Shown one piece after another: positions 53,521 through 62,623 of a stretch of 64,000 nt of DNA. Under the pieces are notes generated by a model. The model was given only the letters and a program-made list of their open reading frames with translations. It made no database searches and had not been told where the DNA came from. The stretch comes from Oscillatoria princeps RMCB-10 (GTDB lineage Bacteria > Cyanobacteriota > Cyanobacteriia > Cyanobacteriales > Oscillatoriaceae). The position numbers were made by a program, and so were the translations under genes. Positions within the stretch are counted from its first letter, which is position 1. Every line of letters begins with the position of its first letter. The stretch lies in contig JAHHHT010000039.1 in the NCBI GenBank assembly GCA_019359235.1, positions 1-64,000 on the forward strand, given 5' to 3'.

Positions 53521-54025
53521 GAACAACTCGACACACCGGCACAAATCCTCAAGCGCAACCACTTCCCCACCGGCTCCCGGAACGTGGCCATTACCGGCTC
53601 GCCAGCCGGCGGCAAGAGCGCCGGTGCAGCCATCCCAAAAGGATAAAACCGGCACCGGTGGCACAGCATCTGTGCTATTTCTTGATGCCGGCACCTTGCG
53701 GTGAGCGGCATGCAGAGCGTGGGGATAGTGTCAAGCCTCGCGGGGGAGATATACGCACTTGTCGGGGGCAATCGCCAAACTGCTGGACAAACGCGGAGTC
53801 GTCAACCAGCAAGCCCGCCATCACCGGCACGGAGCCCCCCGATCGCCCCCGTTTCTTGTCCCGCGATCCCCAACATCCCTCTCAGGTGGTAAAACACAAG
53901 CTACAGCCGGATTATCTGCCGAAATTTCTGCCGTGAGCGACTTAAAAGCAGTTAAGATATTGACAGCACTTCCCGGGGGCTTGAGTGCAGCAAGCTTCTG
54001 CTCGCTTGAGGTCCCGGCAGTGCTA
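53521..54025 (+). pseudogene. Decayed copy of the CofE-like gene
   Basis: Fragments in different frames line up in order with the C-terminal half of the intact gene at 49186: EQLDTPAQILKR (TQLDEPAEIVKR), IKPAPVAQHLCYFLMP (IKPGFVAKRLCYFFMP), GMQSVGIVSSLAGEIYALVG (GMQSLVDLVGP...FVAG), GAIAKLLDKRGVVNQQA (GSLAKVLLRKPGVFYQLA) and LSAEISAVSDLKAVKILTAL (LSAAIVDVNDLKAVKILAAT). The frame must shift at least twice and a stop interrupts it near 53645. The 5' half is missing or unrecognisable. It represents an old tandem or dispersed duplication 4 kb away. Confidence 0.75.
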
Positions 54026-54279
54026 GCTAGCATGCCGAATGCGGGGATTCGCAGGCCTTGGCGCTCAGCGACTTTTCCAGCTTGCCGGGAACGCGGCTTC
54101 GGACAGTTGCTGAGTGCCAGTTACCGGTGCCCAAGCCCCAGCAAAACTCAAAGGTTTTTCGATGCCCAGCCAAACGGCACCCAAAAACCGGAATAACTGT
54201 CAACCCTAAACGGAGGGTGGCGATTGCCCTCACCGCAAAGCGTCTCGCTTGCGCGGAAGTTTCCTCGCCGCAAAGCACG

Positions 54280-55551
54280 ATGACTCCAGGAACCTCGCAA
54301 AGCCCCAATACAGCGATCCGCCCCGTCCAGTACCGGGATCTGGAAGTGATAGAAAAACACTTCGCCTCGGCGTTTGAGGGGGAACCGCACAGTCGCTCGG
54401 CAGAGACTTGCGGGCACTTGTCGCAAGTGCGCCGCTGGTACTGGCCGATCAAGCTGCTCAGCCTGTTTCCCAACCCCTACCAGCACCTGTTCACCACCCA
54501 CGTCGCAGAGCAGGACGGCAAGATTCGCGGCGCGATCCAGATATCCCCATTTAACCGCACGCGCAGCACATGGCGGGTGGAGCGAGTGGCGGTAGATCCA
54601 GCCGCCTCCAGCCTGGGAATAGGCTCCGGGCTGCTGCGCCACTGCTTGGAAGTGATCTGGGAGGCTCGCACTTGGCTGCTGGAAGTCAATGTTAGCGACA
54701 AAACGGCCCTAGCCCTGTACCGGCAAAATGGGTTTCAGCCCTTGGCGCAGATGACCTACTGGGATCTCCCCCCCGAGCTGCTGCATTCCCTGGCAGAGCG
54801 GGAGCCGGATTTGCCCAACCTGCAGCCGGTCAGCAATGCCGACGCCCAGCTGCTCTGCCAGCTGGACTCAGCAGCCATGCCGCCGCTGCTTCGCCAGGTG
54901 TTCGACCGGCACATACAGGACTTTCAAACCAGTCTGCTTAGCGCCTTAATCGAAGGCTTCAAGCAGTGGCTCACCGGCACGGAAGCCGTGAGCGGCTATG
55001 TGTTTGAGCCCCAGCGCAAAGCAGCGATTGGCTATTTTCAACTGCAGCTGTGCAAGAACGGCTCCTTCCCTCACAGCGCCCAGTTAACCGTCCACCCAGC
55101 TTACACCTGGCTTTACCCAGAGCTGCTGTCGCAGATGGCCAGAATAGCAGGCGATTTCCCGCACCAGTCCTTGCAGCTGGCTTCTGCGGACTACCAGCCA
55201 GAGCGGGAAGAGTATTTGGAGCAAATAGGAGCCTCCAGGATTTCCCACACGCTGCTGATGTCTCGTTCCGTCTGGCACAAACTGCGGGAGTCGAGGCTAG
55301 CCCCACTAGAAGCCCTGCAGCTGTCCGAGGTGCTCCAAGGCTTCCAGCCCGTTCGCAAACCAGTAGCGAGCCGCGTCTCCTGGCTCAAGCCACTGCACAG
55401 TCAGTGTCAGCCGGAGACAAAGCACAGTGCCGGCAGCCCGGGCTTCTCAAGCGCAGCCAGCCCTCCGCCAGAAAGCCCCCAGCCCCTTGAAGGGCCAGAC
55501 TCCAAACTGCCGGAAACCGCAGCCCCTGACTGCCACGGCCATTGCAACTGA
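54280..55551 (+). CDS. GNAT-family acetyltransferase with C-terminal extension
   Basis: A 423-residue protein, taking ATG 54280 (MTPGTSQSPNTAIRPVQYRD); the frame extends upstream to 54058 without family-like sequence. Residues about 10-165 form a GNAT domain with AIRPVQYRDLEVIEKHF and the acetyl-CoA loop in VERVAVDPAASSLGIGSGLL, then TALALYRQNGFQPL. Residues about 170-360 may form a second, degenerate GNAT-like half (GYVFEPQRKAAIGYFQLQL, QLTVHPAYTWLYPELLSQMA). The end is Pro/Ser-rich and closes CHGHCN, a possible metal-binding tail. The substrate is unknown. It precedes the ruvX cluster on the same strand. Confidence 0.75.
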   Translation: MTPGTSQSPNTAIRPVQYRDLEVIEKHFASAFEGEPHSRSAETCGHLSQVRRWYWPIKLLSLFPNPYQHLFTTHVAEQDGKIRGAIQISPFNRTRSTWRVERVAVDPAASSLGIGSGLLRHCLEVIWEARTWLLEVNVSDKTALALYRQNGFQPLAQMTYWDLPPELLHSLAEREPDLPNLQPVSNADAQLLCQLDSAAMPPLLRQVFDRHIQDFQTSLLSALIEGFKQWLTGTEAVSGYVFEPQRKAAIGYFQLQLCKNGSFPHSAQLTVHPAYTWLYPELLSQMARIAGDFPHQSLQLASADYQPEREEYLEQIGASRISHTLLMSRSVWHKLRESRLAPLEALQLSEVLQGFQPVRKPVASRVSWLKPLHSQCQPETKHSAGSPGFSSAASPPPESPQPLEGPDSKLPETAAPDCHGHCN

Positions 55552-55767
55552 TGGAGTTAGGCCCGATAGCGGCTAGGGAGAGGGACAGCATGCCCTGTAA
55601 AATTTGTAAAATTTTGCGCCCCACCGCCCAACCCCCTCACCGTCAGCAGGGAGGGGGAATATTCTTCCCGTCAGAAGCTGGCGCTGAGTTGGGGCAATCG
55701 GGGGAGTGGGGATAAGGGGTGGGGCTGGGGGATAAGTTTATTGATTTACTGTGCTTGAGGTCGAACT

Positions 55768-56199
55768 GTGCGGAGAATTTCAGCGCTGGGATTGGATGTG
55801 GGCAGCAAGCGCATCGGGGTGGCCGGCTGCGATGGCACCGGCTTGATTGCCACCGGCTTGGTCACCATCGAGCGCACCTCCTGGGAGAGGACGGTGGCCC
55901 AGCTGCAAAAACTGGTGGAAGCTCGACAAGTGCAGGTGATCGTCGTCGGTTTGCCCTATTCTATGAATGGCACCTTGGGCTCCCAAGCAAAAGCGGTGCG
56001 GAAATTTGCGACAGCAGTGGCCAATGCCCTGCAGCTGCCGGTGGAATATGTCGATGAGCGGCTGACTTCGTTTCAAGCCGAACAGCTGCTGATCGCCTCG
56101 AATATCTCCCCGTCCCGCAACAAGAGCCTGATTGACCGCTTTGCGGCGGCGCTGATTTTGCAGCAGTGGCTCGACGGGCGGCGGCAGACTCGCGAGTAA
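55768..56199 (+). CDS. ruvX: Putative Holliday junction resolvase / YqgF nuclease
   Basis: A 143-residue RNase H-fold protein of the YqgF/RuvX family. The catalytic Asp lies in ALGLDVGSKRIGVAGCD. The family motif VVGLPYSMNGTLGSQAKAV and the second acidic site YVDERLTSFQAEQLL are present, with the third in SLIDRFAAALILQQWLD. The family is linked to 16S rRNA 5'-end processing in E. coli and to junction resolution in other reports. It starts with GTG at 55768. It opens the cluster ruvX, DUF3727, mltG, yqeG and proB, which I recall as conserved among cyanobacteria. The 55552-55767 spacer shows only a C-rich/G-rich palindrome. Confidence 0.88.
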   Translation: MRRISALGLDVGSKRIGVAGCDGTGLIATGLVTIERTSWERTVAQLQKLVEARQVQVIVVGLPYSMNGTLGSQAKAVRKFATAVANALQLPVEYVDERLTSFQAEQLLIASNISPSRNKSLIDRFAAALILQQWLDGRRQTRE

Positions 56200-56351
56200 G
56201 GCGATCGGCTGTGATATTCTGGTGAGTGCTTCCCGCCGGCGCGACAAAAGTCCAAAGAAACCGTGACCGAGGCGCAAGGCCGGTCGAGCTTTCCGCATTT
56301 AAGTGTCTCCAGCGATCCTGGAAACTGCCCCTGACTTGTACTCCTACCGCT

Positions 56352-56936
56352 ATGTTTTCATCGAAATCCCCTAAAGAGAATGGGCGTCCCCCCTCAGAAA
56401 CCGTCACCCTGACGGATGAAACCGGGCGCTCTCTCCTCTGTTCCATCGAGCATTCTTTGGAGTTAGAGGGTCAGGAATACGTTTTACTGCTGCCCGTTGA
56501 CTCGCCGGTGGAAATATTTGCTTGGCAGGGTGAAGGGGACGACGAAGAAGCCATCCCGGTTGAAGATGAGGCCGAAATTGACCAGATATTCTCCACCGCC
56601 AAAGCGGTTCTCGAAGAGCAGAACCTCACCCTCAAGCGCTCAGCCATCACCCTGACGGTTGAGGGTGAATTGCCGGAATTGGCCGAAGAGGATTTTGAGG
56701 AAGATGAAAATGCAGACGATCGGGATTACGAGGAGCTGCAGTGGCTGGTGAGCTTCTACCAGGAAGAGCAGGAGTACGCCATTTACACGCCCCTCGAGCC
56801 GTTCTTCATCTTGGCTCGCATGAACCCATCGGGACAGCCTCAGTTGCTCTCGCCCGAAGAGTTGAAGAAATTAGAGCCAATCCTGCCAGAATTAGAGGCC
56901 ATGATTGAAAGCCAGCTATTCGATGAACTTGACTAG
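56352..56936 (+). CDS. DUF3727 (DUF1292-like) domain protein
   Basis: A 194-residue acidic protein. It starts at ATG 56352 (MFSSKSPKENGRPPSETVTL). The first half is a DUF1292-like beta domain (VTLTDETGRSLLCSIEHSLE, EYVLLLPVDSPVEIFAW). The second half is the cyanobacterial/plastid DUF3727 part (LQWLVSFYQEEQEYAIYTPL, EPFFILARMNPSGQPQLLSP, LEPILPELEAMIESQLFDEL). It is strongly acidic, with runs such as EEDFEEDENADDRDYEE. The function is unknown. A position between ruvX and mltG is typical in cyanobacteria. Confidence 0.82.
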   Translation: MFSSKSPKENGRPPSETVTLTDETGRSLLCSIEHSLELEGQEYVLLLPVDSPVEIFAWQGEGDDEEAIPVEDEAEIDQIFSTAKAVLEEQNLTLKRSAITLTVEGELPELAEEDFEEDENADDRDYEELQWLVSFYQEEQEYAIYTPLEPFFILARMNPSGQPQLLSPEELKKLEPILPELEAMIESQLFDELD

Positions 56937-57039
56937 GAAAGGCAGTTTAGATTGAAGATTTGAGATTTGAGAGTTCCCCTGGCCCATTCACTCTCAAATT
57001 TAAAATCTAAAATCTAAATGGTTGTTTAGGTAACAGAAG

Positions 57040-58107
57040 ATGAAAGTTGTCCAACGCATTGCCACCTGGTTGCTGCTCGTCCTGGTGGCAGGTCTGGGAA
57101 TTGGCGCTTGGCAGGGAAAGCTCTGGTGGGAGAAGGCCAGTGCGCCAGTCAGTCAGGGCCCGCAGGCACAGCCTGTTCGCTTCCGCATCGAGCCGGGAAC
57201 GCCGGCTCTGCTGATTGGCCAAAAGCTGGAGTCGGCGGGCCTGATTCGCTCGGAGATGGCTTGGCGGCTGTGGGCCCGCTGGCTGCTCCTGCAAAATAGC
57301 AGCACTGAGTTTAAGGCCGGCACTTACAAGCTGTCGCCGGCTCAGTCGCTGCAGGAAATCGCCACCCAAATTTTGACCAACAAGGTGGTGACGGTCAGCT
57401 TCACGATTCCGGAGGGGTGGTCGCTCAAGCAGATGGCTGCTTACTTTGAGTCGGAAGGGTTTTTCCCCGCCGCTGACTTTCTGGCGGCGAGCAAACAGAT
57501 ACCTAAAGACCAGTACCCGTGGCTGCCCGATGGCTTGCCCCACCTGGAAGGCTTTTTATACCCCGACACCTACCAGCTGATCGGGGATGACATCACCCCA
57601 ACTGCCGTCATCCGGCAGATGCTCAACCAATTTCAGGTACTGGCGCTCCCGATCTATCAAAACAGCCCGAAAAAGAGCGAACTCAACCTCCGCGACTGGG
57701 TGACCCTCTCTAGTATTGTGGAAAAAGAGGCGGTCGTCCCCGCCGAGGCCCCGACGATAGCGGGCGTGTTTACCCGGAGACTGGAGCTGGGAATGACCCT
57801 CGGTTCCGACCCCACGGTTGAATACGGCTTAGGAGTGACCCAGACTCCGGATAAACCGTTAACTTACGCTCAGGTAGGGACGCCTTCGCCCTACAACACC
57901 TATCTCAATCCAGGCTTGCCGCCGACGCCGATAGCCAGTCCAGGACTGCGAAGTTTAAAAGCAACCCTGTCTCCGGAGGAAACAGAATACCTTTATTTCG
58001 TGGCGCGGTATGATGGCACTCACGTCTTCAGCCGCACTCTAGCGGAACACGAAACGGCTCAAGCGCGAATTCACAACGAGCGGGATGCTAAAAGAAATTC
58101 AAATTAG
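57040..58107 (+). CDS. mltG: Endolytic murein transglycosylase MltG
   Basis: A 355-residue single-pass inner-membrane protein that cleaves nascent glycan strands and so sets chain length in peptidoglycan synthesis. One N-terminal helix (about 7-25: IATWLLLVLVAGLGIGAW) precedes a LysM-like segment (VRFRIEPGTPALLIGQKLES) and the YceG domain: TIPEGWSLKQMAAYF, HLEGFLYPDTYQL, catalytic Glu in SSIVEKEAVVP, VFTRRLELGMTLGSDPTVEY, SPYNTYLNPGLPPTPIASPG and YFVARYDGTHVFSRTL. All conserved blocks are present. Upstream is a short AGATTTGAGATTTGAGAG/CTCTCAAATTTAAAATCT inverted repeat. Confidence 0.92.
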   Translation: MKVVQRIATWLLLVLVAGLGIGAWQGKLWWEKASAPVSQGPQAQPVRFRIEPGTPALLIGQKLESAGLIRSEMAWRLWARWLLLQNSSTEFKAGTYKLSPAQSLQEIATQILTNKVVTVSFTIPEGWSLKQMAAYFESEGFFPAADFLAASKQIPKDQYPWLPDGLPHLEGFLYPDTYQLIGDDITPTAVIRQMLNQFQVLALPIYQNSPKKSELNLRDWVTLSSIVEKEAVVPAEAPTIAGVFTRRLELGMTLGSDPTVEYGLGVTQTPDKPLTYAQVGTPSPYNTYLNPGLPPTPIASPGLRSLKATLSPEETEYLYFVARYDGTHVFSRTLAEHETAQARIHNERDAKRNSN

Positions 58108-58138
58108 AAATTATCAACACTAAAGAAAGCAATTTGGG

Positions 58139-58663
58139 ATGACTTGGGGCAAACTCTTACAGCCTGACTTAGTTCTGGGAGGCTCAATTCTGAGCCTCAC
58201 ACCGGCCATTTTGCAGGAATATCAGCTCAAGGGGCTGGTGCTGGACGTGGATGAAACCTTAGTGCCGCTGCGGATGATCTCCGCGTCTGCAGAACTGCGA
58301 GACTGGGTGGAGCAAATTAGACCTCTGGCAGAGCTGTGGTTGGTCAGCAACAACCTCAGCCTTCCTCGGATTAGCGGCATCGCCGAGTCTTTGAACCTGC
58401 CCTATATCCTGGGAGCGGCCAAACCTTCCAGACGGAAATTAAGGCAGGCGGTGGACGCCATGAACCTGCCGGTGGAGGAAGTGGCGATGGTGGGCGACCG
58501 GCTGTTCACCGACGTCCTCGCCGGCAACCGCCTCGGCATGTTCACCATTCTAGTAGAGCCGGTCGTCGATGCCGGTGTTGCTGTGCGGCGCTATGGGTGG
58601 CGCTCCTTTGAGGTTTGGGTCTCGCAAGCCCTCGGTGCAACCCTCACCCCCCCCAAGCAATAA
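58139..58663 (+). CDS. YqeG-family HAD phosphatase
   Basis: A 174-residue HAD IIIA-type protein. The nucleophile motif is LVLDVDETLVPL (DxDxT), followed by WLVSNNLSLPRISGIAESL (motif II Ser) and the C-terminal AMVGDRLFTDVLAGNRLGMF (motif IV Asp pair), with the invariant Lys region AAKPSRRKLRQAV. Characterised relatives include phosphatidylglycerophosphate phosphatases, so a role in making phosphatidylglycerol is plausible but not proven. It lies 31 bp after mltG, probably in the same operon. A short GCATGGGGCATGATC tandem repeat (58683-58731) follows, and then no gene until 58920. Confidence 0.82.
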   Translation: MTWGKLLQPDLVLGGSILSLTPAILQEYQLKGLVLDVDETLVPLRMISASAELRDWVEQIRPLAELWLVSNNLSLPRISGIAESLNLPYILGAAKPSRRKLRQAVDAMNLPVEEVAMVGDRLFTDVLAGNRLGMFTILVEPVVDAGVAVRRYGWRSFEVWVSQALGATLTPPKQ

Positions 58664-58919
58664 AACTGTACATGACATTCAGGGCATGGGGCATGATCGC
58701 ATGGGGCATGATCGCATGGGGCATCATCGCACTGGACAGTGGTAATTCTTGGGAACGCTGCGCCTGCCAAAGGGACACCGGACGTCACAGAATCTGGTAG
58801 GATATCGGTGGGGAGGGGGGGCGATCGACTGCTGGCACAAATATGTAGAAAAACGGAGTAAGTCGTATAAAATCGTCAGTCATGTGCTTAATTTATATTA
58901 ATCGTATGGGACACTCACA

Positions 58920-59045
58920 TTGCCAACAGCAGCAGTAAGAGTTACCAGAACAGAGTTCGAGATAAGTGATGGGCGCATCTATCAACACCCAGTCGAATTA
59001 AAGCCTGACGAAGTGCCCACTTTTGAGGACAACAGATGCGATTAG
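58920..59045 (+). CDS. Possible 41-residue protein ahead of tnpB
   Basis: A TTG at 58920 opens LPTAAVRVTRTEFEISDGRI and continues YQHPVELKPDEVPTFEDNRC, ending ten bases into the tnpB frame. The sequence is protein-like (a DGRIYQHPVEL beta pattern). I do not recognise a named family. Small frames of this sort can accompany tnpB in IS elements. Start codon and expression are uncertain. Confidence 0.4.
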   Translation: MPTAAVRVTRTEFEISDGRIYQHPVELKPDEVPTFEDNRCD

Positions 59046-60265
59046 TCCAGAAGCACACGACCGACAAAAACCATGCTTATTGGTCTTCTTGCGACCAGCC
59101 GGAGTTTTTGTCTAAGAATCTGTTCAATCTAGCGAATTATCAGATGAGGCAACACTTCTTCAAGAATGCGAAAACGGTGTTGCCTTTCACTGCGCTATAC
59201 CATCTAGTCTCGAACGCGCAAGCCCATTCAGCGCTACCTAATACCAAGGTGGCTAAACAGGGGATTCGGCGTGTCCATAAGGCAGGGTCGGGTATAAATC
59301 GGCGCACAAAGATTGGGAAAGCAATCCAGACAAATACCTTGGGTGGCCCAAAATTACTAAGTACAAGGACAAGAGGGAGATACATGGTTATCTTCCCTGA
59401 CGAAACTGTTTCTAAACCCGCACTGCGGACAGGTGCAGTCAAACTAACACCGTGCCCCATTGAATTTAAGTCCCGACTGGGCCAAGTCGGTGAAGCCAGA
59501 GTTCTACCCAAGTCTGGATGTTATGCAGTCGAGATTGTTTGCGAAAGGATGTTACCTTCAACCACAGGTGACTCTATTGCCGGTGTAGATATTGGTTTAG
59601 TCAACCTCGTGACTCTAACAACAAATCAGTCTGGCGTTAAGCCTTTGCTGAAGTAGAAGCGTTAAAGGCGATTAACACCTACTGCAACAAGCAAAAGTCT
59701 AAAATTAAGTACAAGTTGGAAACCCAGCACAAATGTAAAACGAGTCGGAAACTAGAAGCTCTTACCTTAAAACGGAATTATCGTGTCGATAACTATCCGC
59801 ACCAGTCGAAGAGGAATTCATTGGTGTCCGCTCAACGGTATTACTGCATTGGCGAGCGGGAAGAAAAGCGGATGGAAGAATGGAATTGAACTTCGCAATA
59901 AAACAGCCCAACAATTTGTCAATATCCCGGCAGCGAAGTTAATTGAAAAACTCAAATGTCAGGCTAAAATTGGAGGGATTGAAGCTGTCATTACAGAGGA
60001 AAGCCACACAAGCAAAGCATCTTTTATGCACCCAGACCAGCTCCCTCAATACGGGGACAAGGAGCCGAAGTTTAGCGGAAAAAGACCTAAGCGTGGTTTA
60101 TACAAGTCAAATCTGGGTGTTCTCAATGCCGGTGTCAACGGCAGCTACAACATCCTTAGAAAGGTAAAGTCAAAGGCATTTGATGGCGGTGACTTAAAGG
60201 CATTGCCGTTTATGCCTTCAGTGCTTGACCCACTGAGAACTCACGATTTTTTACAATTCGTGTGA
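59036..60265 (+). pseudogene. tnpB: tnpB pseudogene (IS200/IS605-type RNA-guided nuclease family)
   Basis: The N-terminal part (MRLVQKHTTDKNHAYWSSCD), the first RuvC Asp block (IAGVDIGLVNLVTLTTNQSG) and the C-terminal part (IELRNKTAQQFVNIPAAKLI, TEESHTSKASF, FSGKRPKRGLYKSNLGVL) are TnpB. The frame breaks at 59654. The middle (EVEALKAINTYCNKQKSKIK, LKRNYRVDNYPHQSKR) reads in a shifted frame from about 59642 to 59800, then the original frame resumes, so two compensating frameshifts exist. The zinc-ribbon Cys after TSK is Ala, and the third RuvC Asp is Gly (NAGVNGSYNI instead of NADVNGSYNI). It is inactive. It is inserted between yqeG and proB. No tnpA is nearby. Confidence 0.85.
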
Positions 60266-60280
60266 ACGGTAATCTGTAGG

Positions 60281-60297
60281 AATCCCTATCAGGGATT
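60281..60297. repeat. Hairpin resembling the 3' part of a CRISPR repeat
   Basis: AATCCCTATCAGGGATT followed by GAAAT, immediately before the proB ATG and after the tnpB remnant. AATCCCT pairs with AGGGATT. There is only one unit, so it is not an array. It may be the right end of the IS element. Confidence 0.6.
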
Positions 60298-60302
60298 GAA
60301 AT

Positions 60303-61415
60303 ATGCCGCAAACGATAGTCGTCAAAATAGGCACGTCCAGCCTAACTGTGCCGGCCACCGGCAACCTGGCCCTCTCCACCCTCGCCACCCTGGTAGAAAC
60401 ACTCACCGACCTGCGCCGGCAGGGGCACCGCGTCGTTCTGGTTTCCTCTGGAGCGGTGGGGGTGGGCTGCGCTCGCCTCGGACTGCGCGAGCGCCCCCGC
60501 AACATTGCCCTGAAACAGGCCGTGGCTGCTGTTGGCCAGGGACGCCTGATGCGCGTCTACGATGACTTATTTAGCTCCCTGCAGCAGCCGGTGGCCCAAG
60601 TGCTGCTCACCCGCACCGACTTGGTGCAGCGCAGCCGCTACCTGAACGCCTCCAACACCTTCCAAGAATTGCTGCGGTTGGGAGTGGTGCCGGTCGTCAA
60701 CGAGAATGACACCGTAGCCACCGAAGAGCTCAAGTTTGGGGATAACGACACCCTCTCAGCGCTCGTGGCCAGCTTAATCGAGGCGGACTGGCTGTTTATA
60801 CTCACCGATGTAGACCGGCTGTACTCAGCCGACCCCCGCAGCCATCCAGACGCCCAGCCGATCAGCCTGGTGCAGCGCCTCGACGAGCTCGAGCAATTGC
60901 AGGTGCAAACCGGCGACTCCAAGAGTGGCTGGGGCACCGGCGGCATGGCCACAAAAATTCAGGCCGCCCGGATTGCCACCAGCGCCGGCGTGCGCACCGC
61001 CATCACCGCCGGCAGCAATCCCAGAAACATCGAGAAAATTCTCCAGGGAGAGCCAATTGGGACTCAGTTCGAGCCCCACCCCCGAGCGGACAGCGCCCGC
61101 AAGCGCTGGATTGCCCACGGCTTGGTGCCGGCTGGGAAGATTTACCTAGATGCGGGAGCCGTGGCAGCGATTTGTCAGGGGGGCAAGTCCTTACTCGCTG
61201 CCGGCGTCACCAATGTCGTTGGCGAGTTCCAGGCGTCAGATGCCGTGCAGCTGTGCGCTGGAGACAGTCGGGAAATTGCCAGAGGGCTCGTCAACTACAG
61301 CAGCGCCGAACTGGATCTGATTCGGGGGCGCAAATCGGAAGAAATTCCCAGCATTTTGGGCCATGCCGGTGCGGAAACCGTCGTTCACCGAGACAACCTG
61401 GTTTTGAGCAACTAG
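60303..61415 (+). CDS. proB: Glutamate 5-kinase
   Basis: A 370-residue enzyme for the first step of proline synthesis, the ATP-dependent phosphorylation of glutamate. The amino-acid kinase domain (about 1-255) shows [65 protein letters not shown] and [22 protein letters not shown]-terminal PUA domain (about 275-360: [37 protein letters not shown]) is complete, as in most bacterial enzymes. Feedback inhibition by proline is usual for the family. The start ATG at 60303 lies directly after a palindrome; no clear ribosome-binding site is seen. The IS remnant upstream may have changed its promoter or separated it from the yqeG operon. Confidence 0.93.
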   Translation: MPQTIVVKIGTSSLTVPATGNLALSTLATLVETLTDLRRQGHRVVLVSSGAVGVGCARLGLRERPRNIALKQAVAAVGQGRLMRVYDDLFSSLQQPVAQVLLTRTDLVQRSRYLNASNTFQELLRLGVVPVVNENDTVATEELKFGDNDTLSALVASLIEADWLFILTDVDRLYSADPRSHPDAQPISLVQRLDELEQLQVQTGDSKSGWGTGGMATKIQAARIATSAGVRTAITAGSNPRNIEKILQGEPIGTQFEPHPRADSARKRWIAHGLVPAGKIYLDAGAVAAICQGGKSLLAAGVTNVVGEFQASDAVQLCAGDSREIARGLVNYSSAELDLIRGRKSEEIPSILGHAGAETVVHRDNLVLSN

Positions 61416-61559
61416 AACCCCTGTCCAGCAATAAGCTGTTGGGCGTTTTATTTGGACTGTCCATCTCTATCCCCGCGCTTCCAGTATCCCAATGTAAACG
61501 GCGATCGGGAGGCTATGCCTCCTTTCTCCAACCAGCAGATTTAAAGTGTAAAAAATTGT

Positions 61560-61712
61560 TATAAACCGGGGTTTTATTGGCACCGGCCCTCGAACAATCG
61601 GTTTGAAGAGGCAAAGAAACCCGGTTTCTATAAATCTCAGAAACCGGGTTTCTCTGTGGCATTTGCTTCCGAAAGAATCGGGTTGAAGAGGGCGAGAAAC
61701 CCGGTTGGTTAA
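61560..61712. repeat. AGAAACCGGGTTTCT-family palindromes between proB and the HTH gene
   Basis: AAACCGGGGTTTTATTGGC, AGAAACCCGGTTTCTATAAA, TCAGAAACCGGGTTTCTCTG and GAGAAACCCGGTTGG lie in series, with GAATCGGGTTGAAGAGG-type linkers. They lie in the convergent spacer 61416-61747 and may act as transcription barriers. No gene. Confidence 0.75.
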
Positions 61713-61747
61713 CTCGGATTTTTAAGCCTTGACCGGCGCTCTAGAAC

Positions 61748-62623
61748 CTAGTAGGCCATAGCTTCAGGAGGCGCAATATCAGATCCCGCCGCCACACCGG
61801 CATAGCCGGTGCTCAACCCGGGCGTTTTCACCGGCACAGCACGCCGATCCGGCTGGGAAACCGATCCTGGGGATGAAACAGCTGGGTCAGGTTCAGCAGC
61901 CGCTCTTGGGGTGGCTTGCGCCGACAGCCAAGAAAGCCCGCCCACGGCTCCCGCCATCAGGGCGGCGTAGCCAGCGTATAAATGCCCCGCACGCATCTTT
62001 TCTGACTGGAGTTCAGGCCGGTACCAGGACGGCACAACAGATTGTGCGGCGGCGGGTGCGGGTACGGAAGCCGCCATCCGAGCGCCATCGAGCCCCAAGG
62101 CATCGCCGGTGCGGCGGATAAAGCCGCGAACGTAGATATCTTCTGGCAATCGCTCAGTGCGCCCTGTCTCAAGAGCCTCCAGAATCGGTCGCGGCACCAG
62201 GATTTGACGCTCGAGTTGCTCCAGAGAAAGTTCGCGAGCCTGACGCACTTGCTGGAGTTCTTGGCCTATCTGGCGCAAGCGCTCAATCCGCGCCCCCTCC
62301 GCTGTTTGGGGTGCCACACTGGCTCTAGCCGCGCCCGCCACGGAAGCCAGCGCACCCTCTCTTGCAGCCGGCTGAGCCGGTTGTGCCGGTGCCGGTTGCG
62401 GCGCTTGCGGGCTTTGAGCCGCAACCGCCCCACACTGCTCGACACACTGCTTCAACGCCAGCCGGATGGCTTCTTTTGCCACCGCAGCGACGAGCGTCTG
62501 CGTGAGTGCAGCTGCATCCCCAAGCTGGATCTGCAAGCTGGCTACCGCCTGCCGGTAGATTTCACTGCGGTAGAGCTCAGCTTCGATTTGCCCCTGGAGC
62601 GCTTGCAGCGCTGGTTGAGACAT
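61748..62623 (-). CDS. RodZ-like helix-turn-helix membrane protein
   Basis: A 291-residue protein from ATG 62623 (MSQPALQALQGQIEAELYRS); the frame extends to 62752 but the extra part lacks family-like sequence. Residues about 1-75 are helical (AALTQTLVAAVAKEAIRLAL), followed by an Ala/Pro/Gln-rich linker. At about 125-200 lies an HTH_25 domain of the RodZ type (QIGQELQQVRQARELSLEQL, VPRPILEALETGRTERLPED, IYVRGFIRRTGDALGL). One TM helix (about 225-245: YAALMAGAVGGLSWLSAQAT) and a Pro/Ser-rich tail follow. RodZ couples MreB to the membrane; this is a divergent relative and the role is inferred only from the HTH-TM layout. Confidence 0.7.
   Translation of the reverse strand: MSQPALQALQGQIEAELYRSEIYRQAVASLQIQLGDAAALTQTLVAAVAKEAIRLALKQCVEQCGAVAAQSPQAPQPAPAQPAQPAAREGALASVAGAARASVAPQTAEGARIERLRQIGQELQQVRQARELSLEQLERQILVPRPILEALETGRTERLPEDIYVRGFIRRTGDALGLDGARMAASVPAPAAAQSVVPSWYRPELQSEKMRAGHLYAGYAALMAGAVGGLSWLSAQATPRAAAEPDPAVSSPGSVSQPDRRAVPVKTPGLSTGYAGVAAGSDIAPPEAMAY

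Noticed and set aside
59036-60265. Functional TnpB or a TnpB-like dead repressor (TldR)
   Set aside because: Frameshifts and a stop interrupt the middle of the gene. A domesticated repressor would be expected to keep an open frame.
60281-60300. CRISPR array upstream of proB
   Set aside because: Only a single repeat-like unit is present. There is no second repeat, no spacer and no cas gene in the window.
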